Assembly (NCBI RefSeq): GCF_029318685.1
Contig: NZ_CP119677.1
Span: 1,714,001-1,778,000, forward strand
DNA from: Ruminiclostridium papyrosolvens DSM 2782
GTDB lineage: Bacteria > Bacillota > Clostridia > Acetivibrionales > DSM-1351
Reading direction: 5' to 3'
Length of the DNA stretch: 64,000 nt
Shown piece by piece: positions 15,972 to 25,555 of the stretch. The notes under the pieces are model-generated. The model was not told where the DNA came from and searched no databases. It was given only the letters and a program-made list of their open reading frames with translations. Both the position numbers and the translations under genes were made by a program. Within the stretch, counting starts at the first letter, position 1. Every line of letters starts with the position of its first letter.

Positions 15972-17348
15972 ATGAAAAAAGAAAGACCGGTAATACAAGT
16001 TGATCAAAAAGTTCCTTTTTTAAAGGCAATACCTCTCAGCTTACAGCATTTATTTGCAATGTTCGGGGCATCTGTATTAGTACCGTTTCTATTTAACGGT
16101 TATGCTAAGACACATTTTTTAGAAAAGGTTCTTCACACAACCTTTGAAAATCTGACACCGGATCAATTAGTTCAGTATAACAATATTCAGGTTATAGACC
16201 CGGCACTTGTACTTTTACTTAACGGTATTGGAACACTGATTTATCTGCTGCTTTGTAAAGGAAAAGCTCCTGCATTTCTTGGCTCCAGCTTTGCATTCCT
16301 TTCACCTACAGCTTCATTAATTGCAAGTTCATCAAGTTATAACGATAACTTTTCAAAGGCACTGGGCGGTTTTATAATATGTGGTTTGATATTCGTAATA
16401 GTAGCTTTTATAATAGGCAAAGTCGGTACAAGCTGGCTTGATATAGTTCTTCCACCTGCTGCAATGGGCCCTATAGTTGCACTTATAGGACTTGAATTGT
16501 CCGGCAATGCTGCTAAAATGGCGGGGTTACTGCCAAATGATAAGGGTGCTTTTGACACAAAGGCCATAATTATATCTTTGGTAACTCTTGCAATAGTTAT
16601 AATAGGCAACCTTTGTTTCAGAGGATTTTTATCAGTAATCCCTGTACTGGTTGCCGTGGTTGTCGGCTACGGTATGGCAGCTTTAATGGGCAAAGTTGAT
16701 ACCACTTCAATAGCATCTGCACATTGGTTCAGTGCACCAACCTTTGCAATGCCTTCATTCAGCTTTAATGCCATGTTGATAATGGCACCTGCGGCATTGG
16801 TTGTTTTATCAGAACATATTGGACACCTTTTTGTAACCAGCAACATAGTTGGAAGAGATTTAACAAAGGACCCCGGTCTTCACAGGTCATTACTGGGAGA
16901 CGGCTTGTCGACAATTCTTTCCGGATTTTGCGGTTCATGCCCAACAACCACCTATGGTGAGAATATGGGTGTAATGGCGATAACACGAGTTTACAGCGTT
17001 TGGGTTATCGGAGGAGCAGGTGTTATCTCAATAATAATTGCTTTCATAGGAAAGCTTTCCGGAATCATATCAAGTATTCCTGAAGCTGTAATGGGCGGAA
17101 TAAGTCTCCTGCTGTTCGGTGTAATCGCCGCTTCCGGTATCAGAATGATAGTTGAAGCAAAAATAGACTACAGCAAATCAAAGAACCTCATACTTACTGC
17201 AATAGTATTTGTAATCGGTATCAGCGGTGTAACAATAAAGCTTCCCGGAAATGTAGAGCTAAAGGGAATGGTTCTTGCTACTCTGGTTGGAATAGTAATA
17301 AGTACCTTATTCTATATCCTTGAAAAATTAAAATTGACAAATGATTAA
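15972..17348 (+). CDS. uraA: Uracil permease, NCS2 family (PyrP/UraA)
   Basis: A proton-coupled uracil importer of the nucleobase:cation symporter-2 family with about 14 membrane segments. Visible family features: IPLSLQHLFAMFGASVLVPF near the N-terminus, the signature EHIGHLFVTSNIVGRDL with the substrate Glu, and CGSCPTTTYGENMGVMAITR. The ATG at 15972 has GGAGGGG 9 bases upstream; an in-frame TTG at 15939 lies before that site. The PyrR attenuator directly upstream makes the pyrimidine substrate nearly certain and predicts repression when UMP is plentiful. Ends at its own terminator. Confidence 0.94.
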   Translation: MKKERPVIQVDQKVPFLKAIPLSLQHLFAMFGASVLVPFLFNGYAKTHFLEKVLHTTFENLTPDQLVQYNNIQVIDPALVLLLNGIGTLIYLLLCKGKAPAFLGSSFAFLSPTASLIASSSSYNDNFSKALGGFIICGLIFVIVAFIIGKVGTSWLDIVLPPAAMGPIVALIGLELSGNAAKMAGLLPNDKGAFDTKAIIISLVTLAIVIIGNLCFRGFLSVIPVLVAVVVGYGMAALMGKVDTTSIASAHWFSAPTFAMPSFSFNAMLIMAPAALVVLSEHIGHLFVTSNIVGRDLTKDPGLHRSLLGDGLSTILSGFCGSCPTTTYGENMGVMAITRVYSVWVIGGAGVISIIIAFIGKLSGIISSIPEAVMGGISLLLFGVIAASGIRMIVEAKIDYSKSKNLILTAIVFVIGISGVTIKLPGNVELKGMVLATLVGIVISTLFYILEKLKLTND

Positions 17349-17366
17349 TAACTAATAACTAAAGTA

Positions 17367-17409
17367 AAAAGCTTGTTCAGATTGATATTCAATCCGGACA
17401 AGCTTTTTT
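17367..17409. terminator. Terminator after uraA (bidirectional)
   Basis: A long stem built on AAAAGCTTGT and ACAAGCTTTT (17367-17384 with 17390-17406) is flanked by A and T runs. It serves uraA and the converging glycosyltransferase gene. Confidence 0.85.
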
Positions 17410-17434
17410 GTTTAAATCAGAAGTTCATATATAA

Positions 17435-18625
17435 TCAGGAACTTCTTCTTGATTGAAGTCTTAGAGTAAGGAATTTCTTTCTGCGTCTTAACTCAGACGG
17501 ATATATAAAAATATCATTTTTAATAAGTCCTAAAACATGATTAGCAATCTTTTCTGCCGAAGCATGGTCGAAATAATTTCTTTGAGCCTGTTTTATCTCA
17601 TTTAGCCTCTTTGCATTGTCAGACAGTAAACCGGATACTACGGCAGCCAAAGATGATAAATTATCACAATATATACCAAGTTTGTTGTTAACTGCAAAAT
17701 CAGGATTTTCCTGTTCCTGTCCCGGTAATGCCCCTGTTATTATAAGCGGAACATTGCAGGCGACCGCTTCCATCATAACATTCGGACTGCCTCTGGTAAA
17801 CGCTATGTCTGATTTAAGCATAAAATCCTGAATATTGGTTACATATCCATATACTTCAACTCTTCCCGGAAATTGTTGAGAAAGAGTCTTTTCCAGTTTT
17901 TCCTTCATTGATTCATTTCTGCCCGCAATAATGCGTATATTACAGTTAAAATTGTCAAGAAGAATACGGGCTACATTATTCATATCTCCGGAGCCTTCTC
18001 CACCGCTCATAATAAGACATTCTAACGGTCTGTCCAAAGTATAGTCAGTATGCTCAATATTTTGAGAGATATGCTGTGTGAATCTGGAGCGGACAGGGAA
18101 GCCAATGACTTCCAATTTGTGTGATGGAACACCGAAGCCCATACATCTTTGCTTTGCTTCTTCAGTAGGACAGATTATACAGTCAGCTCTTGAATCCGCC
18201 CACATTGGAGATATACTTACCAAATCAGCCACAAAAGTGGCAAAAGGTATATTAATTTTATATTCTTTAAGAATGTTTATTATAGGTGTATTAAATACAG
18301 GATGTACACTTAAAATCAAATCGGGTTTTAGTTTTCTTAGCAGCTTTATAAAATTTTCCCTGATTGTCAGTTCTGTAAACTCATGAATAAAGCTAGGGTT
18401 CCTTTTGGAAATCTTCCATGCAAGCTTCCATATTTCCTTTGCATTTCTGGTTACCATACCATAGGACTTACCTACTTTTATCCACATATTGCCGCCAAGT
18501 TCGAATCCATCTATTATATTTAAGCAGACATCTTCATGCATGCAAAATTGCTCCTTCAAAGCTTCGCTAATACTTTTATGACCATGTCCTGTATAATCTG
18601 AAGATATTATTACAACATTTTTCAT
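17435..18625 (-). CDS. Diacylglycerol glycosyltransferase, MGDG synthase / UgtP family
   Basis: 396-residue GT28-type enzyme. The N-terminus ISSDYTGHGHKSISEAL is the acceptor-side motif of MGDG synthases and the B. subtilis processive glucosyltransferase UgtP, which build membrane glycolipids. The C-terminal donor domain has MSGGEGSGDMNNVARILL, then FTRGSPNVMMEAVACNVPLI and GQEQENPDF, matching UDP-sugar binding. It is expected to be cytosolic and membrane-associated. The start has GGAGG about 12 bases upstream, slightly far. The sugar (glucose or galactose) and number of units added cannot be read. It converges with uraA and is divergent from the carboxypeptidase gene. Confidence 0.85.
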   Translation of the reverse strand: MKNVVIISSDYTGHGHKSISEALKEQFCMHEDVCLNIIDGFELGGNMWIKVGKSYGMVTRNAKEIWKLAWKISKRNPSFIHEFTELTIRENFIKLLRKLKPDLILSVHPVFNTPIINILKEYKINIPFATFVADLVSISPMWADSRADCIICPTEEAKQRCMGFGVPSHKLEVIGFPVRSRFTQHISQNIEHTDYTLDRPLECLIMSGGEGSGDMNNVARILLDNFNCNIRIIAGRNESMKEKLEKTLSQQFPGRVEVYGYVTNIQDFMLKSDIAFTRGSPNVMMEAVACNVPLIITGALPGQEQENPDFAVNNKLGIYCDNLSSLAAVVSGLLSDNAKRLNEIKQAQRNYFDHASAEKIANHVLGLIKNDIFIYPSELRRRKKFLTLRLQSRRSS

Positions 18626-18858
18626 GTTTTTTCATTGCCTCCAATAAAGATTATGTATCATTTACCAAACTAATTATATAATAATACAACCCTTTAGTAA
18701 ATTGATAGGTATTTTAAACTCTTTATATTTTACGTTGCTAAAAATTAAAAGTTTGATTTATTTTCATATAATTAATATATCCAAACGTTATAATCACATT
18801 ACACTTTTCATATATTTATAACGCTTGATATTTGTCCGCTTAAAAAAAATCCGGGGAT

Positions 18859-20073
18859 GTGAGGTTTTTGAATAAAACTGCAAAAGTAGTTATAACAGTT
18901 ATGATTATTTTATCAAACCTGATATGTACTAATATGGTAATAGCAGATGATACAAATGATGATGGGCCTATTACTAAGGATATAATTAAGAATGAGAGCT
19001 GGGAGGCTACCGGAACTCAGTTGCCACGAGTTTCGGCAGGAGCTGCGATTGTAATGGATGCAAAAAGCGGCAGGGTTTTGTATGAAAAAAATGGCTATAA
19101 AAGAAATTCCATTGCAAGTACAACAAAAATCATGACTGCAATAGTTGCAATTGAAAATGGAAAAGATGATGAAGATGTTATTGTCAGTAAAAGGGCAGCA
19201 TCTATAGGAGGGTCAAGAGTAAATCTTAAAGAGGGAAAAATATATAAACTGGGAAACCTTCTCAATGCAATGATGCTCAGGTCGGGGAATGATGCTGCTA
19301 TTGCAATAGCGGAGCATATAGGCGGTTCTGTTGAAGCATTTGCTGAAATGATGAATAGAAAAGCTGCCCAAATAGGGGCTACAAATACAAACTTTGTAAC
19401 GCCTCATGGACTGGATGATCCGCAGCATTATTCAACTCCTTTTGATCTTGCTATGATTACTCAATATGCTTTGAAAAATGAGAAGTTCTGCAAAATAGTA
19501 AGTACAAAATCCTCTTCTTTTGAGGGAAATCCAATTAACAATACAAATGAGATGCTAAGCCTTTACCCCGGAGCCGACGGCGTAAAAACAGGGTATACCG
19601 GTCAGGCAGGAAGATGCCTTGTAACCTCTGCTACACATAATGGATGGAAGGTTATATCCGTAGTGCTGAATTGCTCCACAAGGTCTGTCAGAGCTCAGAA
19701 CAGTAAGATATTGCTGGATTATGCATTTGGCAACTACAGTACATACGACTATCTGAAGCAAGGCCAGCAAATATCGGAAATAGGAATACATAAAGGTTTA
19801 AACAATTCAGTTGGATTATGCTCTGATAAAGATGTTTCAATTCCATTGAAAAAGGATGAAGCAGACAGGATAAAGGCAGAATATGATATTCCTAAAACAT
19901 TGGAAGCACCAATACAAAAGGGCAGCAGGATAGGTACAGTTAAATATGTACTGGATGGTAAAGTACTGGCGTATGCTGATATCAAAGCAACTGATAATAT
20001 AAAAAGAAAGGACTTCTACTACTATTTTGACCGAATATTTAAAACATGGGCAAGACTTGTACATGAACGTTAA
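18859..20073 (+). CDS. D-alanyl-D-alanine carboxypeptidase (PBP5/DacF type)
   Basis: A secreted S11 serine peptidase that removes the last D-Ala of peptidoglycan stem peptides. A signal peptide (VVITVMIILSNLICTNMVIA) starts the protein. The three catalytic motifs are clear: SxxK as STTK in NSIASTTKIMTAI, SxN as SGN in MLRSGNDAA, and KTG in DGVKTGYTG. The C-terminal part is the beta-rich domain typical of PBP5 and DacF. The start is uncertain: GTG 18859 has GGGG almost abutting it, and TTG 18868 nine bases on is equally possible. About 230 bp of AT-rich DNA without a gene precedes it. DacF (sporulation) versus DacA (vegetative) cannot be decided here. Confidence 0.92.
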   Translation: MRFLNKTAKVVITVMIILSNLICTNMVIADDTNDDGPITKDIIKNESWEATGTQLPRVSAGAAIVMDAKSGRVLYEKNGYKRNSIASTTKIMTAIVAIENGKDDEDVIVSKRAASIGGSRVNLKEGKIYKLGNLLNAMMLRSGNDAAIAIAEHIGGSVEAFAEMMNRKAAQIGATNTNFVTPHGLDDPQHYSTPFDLAMITQYALKNEKFCKIVSTKSSSFEGNPINNTNEMLSLYPGADGVKTGYTGQAGRCLVTSATHNGWKVISVVLNCSTRSVRAQNSKILLDYAFGNYSTYDYLKQGQQISEIGIHKGLNNSVGLCSDKDVSIPLKKDEADRIKAEYDIPKTLEAPIQKGSRIGTVKYVLDGKVLAYADIKATDNIKRKDFYYYFDRIFKTWARLVHER

Positions 20074-20127
20074 AGATGGGATAATAGTAAAGTATTTTTT
20101 ACTTTTACTTACGAAGAGGGAATTTTG

Positions 20128-21873
20128 ATGAAAACACTGCTGGTAGGCATAAATTCAAAATATATTCATACGTGTCTTGCAATATGGTATCTCAAAGCAA
20201 GCATAAATGAAAATGATAATATAACTGTCAGGGAATTTACCATAAATGATTTACAGGATAATATTCTCTCGGAGATTTATAGGGAGAAGCCTGACGTTAT
20301 AGCATTTTCATGTTATATATGGAATATAGGTATTGTTCTTTCAATTTCAAAGGAGCTTAAAAAGCTATTGCCGGACTGTAGCATAATTCTGGGAGGGCCT
20401 GAAGTTTCTTATGATTCCCAGCAAATTATGTGTGCAAACGAGGCTGTTGATTTTATTATATCCGGTGAGGGAGAGGACGTAGTCCCTGTATTGTTAAAGG
20501 ATATGTATGCCGGTACTCAGGAGTATAAAGCATTACAGGGAATAGCGTATAGAAACGGCTGCTCTGTAGTGAACAATAAGGGTTTTAATCTGGTTAAAGA
20601 GCTTGATAAAATTCCTTCGCCGTATAATAGCGAATTAATGAAAACTACACTAAATAGAATTGTTTATTACGAATCTTCCAGGGGCTGTCCGTTTTCCTGC
20701 TCCTATTGTATTTCATCTACTTTTAACGGAATAAGATTCTTTAGTATGGAACGTGTAAAAAGTGATATATGCAGAATTCTTGAGTATAAGCCAAGACTTA
20801 TAAAATTTGTTGACAGGACATTTAATTGCCATAGAGAAAGGGCAAAAGAAGTATTACGCTTCTTAATATCCTTAAATTGTGAAACGGTTTTCCACTTTGA
20901 GGCAGCCGCAGACCTTTTTGACTGTGAGATGTTGGATATACTTAGAGAAGCTCCAAAAGGCAGGATACAGCTTGAAATAGGAATTCAGACTATAAACACT
21001 CAAACCTTGAAGGAAATAGACAGAGTAACGGATATTGACGTATTAACCAAGAATGTACAAAAAATCCTTAGTGCAGGAAATATCCATGTGCATCTTGACC
21101 TGATTGCAGGTTTGCCCTACGAGAATTTTGAAGGTTTTCAAAAATCCTTTAACTATGTCTATAACCTGAGACCTCACCAGCTTCAACTGGGCTTTCTGAA
21201 AATGCTGAAAGGCTCAAGAATACGGACAGAATCCGAAGAGCATGATTTTTATTTCAGAGACTATGCGCCATACGAGGTTTTGAAAAATAAGTATATTTCA
21301 TATGACGAAATACTTCTTTTAAAAGACATAGAGGAGACTTTTGAGAGGTATTATAATTCCGGCAGGTTTGGTAATTCGCTAGACTTTATTGAAGCGGATT
21401 GTTTTACTTCGGACTCATTTAATATGTATGAAAACCTGGCACATTACTGCAGGAAAAACGGTTATCTGGACAGACCGGTATCCTATAGGGAAAATATAAA
21501 GATTTTGTACAGTTTCTATAAAGACATTTGTCAAGATAGTACAGAACTTGAAAAGTTCAGGCAATACATGGTACTTGATTTTCTGAGCAAAGACAGTTCG
21601 GGAGCAATTCCCGATTGCATAAAAAGAGAAGATGATTTACTGTCCCCCTTTGATATTCATTCTATGCTCAGAAATGAAGAGTTTATTGACAGACATCTTC
21701 CTCAATACAAAGGTACTCAAGCGAAAAATATTTTAAAGAGAGTTTTCTTTGTCAGATTGAATTTATTGTATCCATCTGATGAAGTACTTTTGTTTGACTA
21801 TTCCTCCAAAGAGGAAGTTACCGAGCAATATCGGAATGTAGCAGTAATAGTTAATCCTCTGCAAGATAATTAA
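20128..21873 (+). CDS. B12-binding domain radical SAM protein (DUF4080-like)
   Basis: 581-residue iron-sulfur enzyme. Residues 1-130 form a cobalamin-binding-type Rossmann domain (GINSKYIHTCLAIWYLKA ... IILGGPEVS). The radical SAM core starts with SSRGCPFSCSYCIS, where three Cys in CxxxCxxC hold the 4Fe-4S cluster, and continues with QLEIGIQTINTQTL and LDLIAGLPYE. A further C-terminal domain of about 200 residues matches the DUF4080 arrangement. The usual cobalamin-lower-ligand His motif is not evident. The substrate is unknown; relatives methylate or rearrange unactivated carbons. ATG 20128 has GAGGG 7 bases upstream. Its stop overlaps the stop of the converging padR gene. Confidence 0.85.
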   Translation: MKTLLVGINSKYIHTCLAIWYLKASINENDNITVREFTINDLQDNILSEIYREKPDVIAFSCYIWNIGIVLSISKELKKLLPDCSIILGGPEVSYDSQQIMCANEAVDFIISGEGEDVVPVLLKDMYAGTQEYKALQGIAYRNGCSVVNNKGFNLVKELDKIPSPYNSELMKTTLNRIVYYESSRGCPFSCSYCISSTFNGIRFFSMERVKSDICRILEYKPRLIKFVDRTFNCHRERAKEVLRFLISLNCETVFHFEAAADLFDCEMLDILREAPKGRIQLEIGIQTINTQTLKEIDRVTDIDVLTKNVQKILSAGNIHVHLDLIAGLPYENFEGFQKSFNYVYNLRPHQLQLGFLKMLKGSRIRTESEEHDFYFRDYAPYEVLKNKYISYDEILLLKDIEETFERYYNSGRFGNSLDFIEADCFTSDSFNMYENLAHYCRKNGYLDRPVSYRENIKILYSFYKDICQDSTELEKFRQYMVLDFLSKDSSGAIPDCIKREDDLLSPFDIHSMLRNEEFIDRHLPQYKGTQAKNILKRVFFVRLNLLYPSDEVLLFDYSSKEEVTEQYRNVAVIVNPLQDN

Positions 21874-22178
21874 ATACCTATGGAAGAAACAATATCTATC
21901 AGCTTTCTCCAATTATCAATATCTTCGACAAGTGCATTTTTTCCTGCTTCGGTAATGTGATAGTATTTACGAGGAGGTCCATTGGAGTCTTTCCCCCAAT
22001 ATACCTCCGTAAGTTTTTCTTTGTTTAGCCTTCTAAGAATAACATAAAAAGTACTGTCGTTTACTTCAGGGAATAACGCGCCCATTTGTTTCATCACATC
22101 ATATCCGTACATATCCTGTTTAGATATGATGTGAAGAATACACATGTCAATGACTCCCTTTTTTATTTGTGCATCCAT
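21870..22178 (-). CDS. PadR family transcriptional regulator
   Basis: 102-residue winged-helix regulator. The pattern KKGVIDMCILHIISKQDMYG followed by YDVMKQM and the wing residues PPRKYYHITEAGK are diagnostic of the small PadR subgroup. Such proteins often control adjacent transporters or respond to lipophilic compounds, but no such gene is next to it: the convergent neighbour is the radical SAM gene and the divergent one is prkA. Its target is therefore unknown, possibly itself. Confidence 0.93.
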   Translation of the reverse strand: MDAQIKKGVIDMCILHIISKQDMYGYDVMKQMGALFPEVNDSTFYVILRRLNKEKLTEVYWGKDSNGPPRKYYHITEAGKNALVEDIDNWRKLIDIVSSIGI

Positions 22179-22281
22179 GTCTGGTTACCTTTCTAGAAGT
22201 AAAATAAAAATTTCATATTAGTGTCACATTTCTTTTTCTTTTTTGTAATATAAACTGACAAATAGAAAAGTGTGTAATTAA

Positions 22282-22309
22282 TAATATTTTTAAAATGAAC
22301 ACATATATT
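22282..22309 (+). promoter_or_regulatory. Candidate sigma-E promoter of prkA-yhbH-spoVR
   Basis: TAATATT (22282-22288) fits the sigma-E -35 consensus and CATATATT (22302-22309) fits the -10 except for one base; the 13-bp gap is one shorter than usual. These genes are sigma-E controlled in B. subtilis, which supports the reading. Confidence 0.35.
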
Positions 22310-22373
22310 TTAAAATGAGAAATATTTTATAAGATTACTAATAATTACCAGCGCATAAAAGGGAGGGGCTTAA

Positions 22374-24308
22374 ATGACCAAACCGGAATTTGATTTTAGG
22401 GAACTGATTAAACGAGACAGAGAGGAACATATACGCAAACAATTTGATGGAACATTCTTGGATTATTTGCAGATAGTTAAATCCAATCCGGAGGTTGCCA
22501 TGCTGTCTCATCAAAGATTGTATGAGCTTATCAGCTGCAAGGGAGTTGAAGCTGTCAAAACCGAGGAAAATCCAAGATTAAGAAGAATTTACGGAAACGA
22601 CATAATTAAAAAATACACCTTCTTTGAAGACGATTTTTTTGGTATTGATAAAACAATAATGAAAATCGTAAGGTATTTCCACTCTGCTGCCATGGCAGGA
22701 GAAGAGGCCAGACAAGTTTTATATCTTGTAGGTCCGGTCGGAGCGGGTAAATCATCATTGATGGAAGCCCTAAAAAAGGCATTGGAAGCTGCTTCCCCGA
22801 TATATTCGCTAAAGGATTGCCCTATGAGAGAAGAACCACTTCATTTAATTCCAAAGCACCTTCGAAAAGATTTTGAAGAAAAATTGAATGTAAAAATTGA
22901 AGGGGATTTGTGTCCTGTTTGCAGATACCGTTTAAAGAACCAGTATAACGGGGAATATGAAAAGTTTCCGATTGAATCAACAGGCTTTTCCATAAGGTCC
23001 AGAAAAGGTATAGGCGTAGTGCCACCCGTAGACCCTAACAACCAGGATACCTCAATACTAACAGGAAGCGTTGATATATCAAAAATAGACCTTTATTCTG
23101 AAGACGACCCAAGAGTATTATCTTTGAATGGTGCTTTTAATGCCGGAAACAGAGGTATAGTGGAGTTTATAGAAGTATTCAAAAATGAAACGGAATACCT
23201 TCATACCATGATTACAGCAACTCAGGAAAAATCCGTTCCATCGCCGGGCAAAGGGGCAATGATATATTTCGATGGAGTCATATTGGCTCATTCCAATGAA
23301 GCAGAATGGAATAAATTTAAGTCAGACCACACAAATGAGGCAATTCTGGACAGAATAGTAAGAATTGAGGTACCCTACTGCCTTGAGCTAAATGAAGAAA
23401 TAAAAATTTATAAAAAGATGCTTTCTAAAAGTAAATTCAAAGCACATATAGCTCCTCATACCATAGAAATTGCTTCCATGTTTGCAATACTGACCAGATT
23501 AAGTCCATCCAACAAAGTCGACCCGCTTACCAAGCTTAAAATATATAACGGAGAAGAAATTCTGGAGAAAGGAATGACTCGAAAAATTGATATATTTGAG
23601 CTTCGGGAGGAAGCACCCAGAGAAGGCATGACGGGCATATCAACCAGATTTATAATGAAAGCTCTAGATACTGCATTATCCGAATCAGAGAATGATTGCA
23701 TAAATCCCATTGCAGTTATGGAAGCTTTAATAAAATCCGTAAAAGAGCTTGGAATCGGTGATGATGAAAAAGAACGTTATTTAAGACTTATATATGATTC
23801 TGTAAAGAAGGAATACAATAAAATTCTTGAAAAAGAAGTTACAAAGGCATTTATACATGGCTACAGAGAACAGGCAGAGAGCCTGTTTAACAATTACCTT
23901 GACCATGCTGAAGCTTTTGTCAACAAGACCAAGATAAAAGATACGAATACAGGTGAGGAACTGGAGCCCGATGAAAAATTCTTGCGTTCCATTGAAGAAC
24001 AGATAGGTATCTCAGATACTGCAGTAAAGGGGTTTAGGTCGGATGTTACCGCATATATGTTCTTTGTTATGAGAAATGGGGGAAGTCTGGATTATACAAG
24101 CTACGAGCCTTTGAAGGATGCAATAGAAAAGAAGCTGACGGCATCCGTAAGGGATTTAAGCAGGATTATAACACAGGCAAAAGTAAGGGATAAAGAGCAA
24201 ACCCAGAAATACAATACAATGGTTGAGGAAATGAAGAAGAACGGCTACTGTGACCACTGCTGCAACGTTATACTAAAATATGCAGCAAACAATCTGTGGA
24301 AGGATTAA
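22374..24308 (+). CDS. prkA: PrkA family AAA+ protein / serine protein kinase
   Basis: 644-residue protein with an AAA domain (Walker A LVGPVGAGKSS at about residues 118-128) and a C-terminal domain resembling cAMP-dependent kinase folds. B. subtilis PrkA and E. coli YeaG belong here. It has been described as a kinase and, in B. subtilis, as an AAA protease acting in sporulation, so biochemical activity should be left open. A CxxC-type pair (CPVCRYR) near residue 182 and CDHCC near the C-terminus are seen. Strong ribosome site GGGAGGGG. It starts the three-gene operon prkA-yhbH-spoVR, conserved across spore formers and related to yeaG-yeaH-ycgB. Confidence 0.95.
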   Translation: MTKPEFDFRELIKRDREEHIRKQFDGTFLDYLQIVKSNPEVAMLSHQRLYELISCKGVEAVKTEENPRLRRIYGNDIIKKYTFFEDDFFGIDKTIMKIVRYFHSAAMAGEEARQVLYLVGPVGAGKSSLMEALKKALEAASPIYSLKDCPMREEPLHLIPKHLRKDFEEKLNVKIEGDLCPVCRYRLKNQYNGEYEKFPIESTGFSIRSRKGIGVVPPVDPNNQDTSILTGSVDISKIDLYSEDDPRVLSLNGAFNAGNRGIVEFIEVFKNETEYLHTMITATQEKSVPSPGKGAMIYFDGVILAHSNEAEWNKFKSDHTNEAILDRIVRIEVPYCLELNEEIKIYKKMLSKSKFKAHIAPHTIEIASMFAILTRLSPSNKVDPLTKLKIYNGEEILEKGMTRKIDIFELREEAPREGMTGISTRFIMKALDTALSESENDCINPIAVMEALIKSVKELGIGDDEKERYLRLIYDSVKKEYNKILEKEVTKAFIHGYREQAESLFNNYLDHAEAFVNKTKIKDTNTGEELEPDEKFLRSIEEQIGISDTAVKGFRSDVTAYMFFVMRNGGSLDYTSYEPLKDAIEKKLTASVRDLSRIITQAKVRDKEQTQKYNTMVEEMKKNGYCDHCCNVILKYAANNLWKD

Positions 24309-24322
24309 TTGGAGGGTCAAGT

Positions 24323-25519
24323 ATGGCTATATTCAGAGATTGCAGTAACATTGGCAAAGACAGGTCTGCCGAAGACAGAAGGCGACACAGGGAGCTTGTT
24401 GAGGAATCCATAAAGAAGAATCTGGGCAGTATTATTGCAGAAGAAAGCATAATAGGCAAAAGTAAGGATAAGAAAATCAAGATTCCCATCAAAGGAATAA
24501 AAGAATTTCAGTTTATATATGGTAAATCCAAGCCCGGCGTAGGAGCGGGTGACGGCAATGAAAAAAGGGGCGATAAATTTGCAGGAGAGGCACAGGCGGG
24601 TAAAGGTAAAGGAGGCGCAGGAAATCAAGAGGGAGAAGAGGTTTATGAAACGGAAATAACCATTGAGGAGGTAATAAAATACCTTTTTGACGATATGAAC
24701 CTTCCCGATATTGATAAAAAGCAGCTATCCCAATTGGAGGAAAAAAGCTACAGAAAGCTTGGTTACCAACACAAGGGTATTCCTCCGCGACTTGCCAAAA
24801 AACGTTCCGTCATTGAAAAAATAAAGCGCAAACAAGCCGCAAAAAGGTCTGAAGATGGAGAGGAAGCCACATATGATAAGGAGTCAGGGGAAGAAAGATT
24901 TCCTTTCATAGAGGAAGATTTAAGGTATTACAGAATCAAGGAGGAAAACAAAAGGGATTATAATGCAGTTGTGCTGTGCATTATGGATGTTTCGGGTTCA
25001 ATGGATCAAACAAAAAAATATCTGGCAAGAAGTTTTTATTTCCTTTTGTATCAATTCCTAAGATTAAAATATGCAAACGTGGATGTAGTTTTTATAGCTC
25101 ACACAACAACAGCAAAGGAAGTGAACGAAAGAGAGTTTTTCCACCGGGGTGAGTCCGGTGGAACCTACATCAGCAGCGGGTATGATAAAGCTTTAGAAAT
25201 AATTGCGGAAAGATACAGTCCTGCCAACTGGAACATTTATGCTTTCCACTGCAGCGACGGGGACAATTGGTCTGAAGATAATAAAAGAGCTGTAGAAAGT
25301 GCTAACAAGCTTTGTGAGGTATGTAACCTGTTTGGCTATGGAGAAATAGTACCCGGTTATTACAATATAGGCAGTACCATTAAAAACGAATTTCAGACCA
25401 AGATTAAAAGCAAGAATTTTGCAGCTATAAATATTAACAAAAAAGAAGATGTCCTTCCGGCACTTAAAAAGCTCCTTGATAAAGCAAGCGACAGGGACGA
25501 GAAGGCAATATTGAATTAG
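24323..25519 (+). CDS. yhbH: Sporulation protein YhbH (DUF444, VWA-like)
   Basis: 398-residue protein of the YeaH/YhbH family. The N-terminal third is basic and charged with a Gly-rich linker (about residues 80-100). A von Willebrand A-like domain follows, with the metal-ion motif DVSGSMDQTKKYLARSF (DxSxS). Later parts (YRIKEENKRDYNAVV, GGTYISSGYDKALEII) are typical. I choose ATG 24323, with GGAGGG 6 bases upstream; the GTG at 24296 lies inside prkA and before that site. It follows prkA by 14 bp. Its molecular task is not established; it is thought to work with PrkA. Confidence 0.94.
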   Translation: MAIFRDCSNIGKDRSAEDRRRHRELVEESIKKNLGSIIAEESIIGKSKDKKIKIPIKGIKEFQFIYGKSKPGVGAGDGNEKRGDKFAGEAQAGKGKGGAGNQEGEEVYETEITIEEVIKYLFDDMNLPDIDKKQLSQLEEKSYRKLGYQHKGIPPRLAKKRSVIEKIKRKQAAKRSEDGEEATYDKESGEERFPFIEEDLRYYRIKEENKRDYNAVVLCIMDVSGSMDQTKKYLARSFYFLLYQFLRLKYANVDVVFIAHTTTAKEVNEREFFHRGESGGTYISSGYDKALEIIAERYSPANWNIYAFHCSDGDNWSEDNKRAVESANKLCEVCNLFGYGEIVPGYYNIGSTIKNEFQTKIKSKNFAAININKKEDVLPALKKLLDKASDRDEKAILN

Positions 25520-25555
25520 CTTAAATATTAAATAAATCGGGAGGAATAAAAGCTT

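Noticed and set aside
18626-18858. Possible regulatory element between the glycosyltransferase and the carboxypeptidase
   Set aside because: Only AT-rich DNA with scattered TATAAT-like words and no matching -35 at correct spacing.
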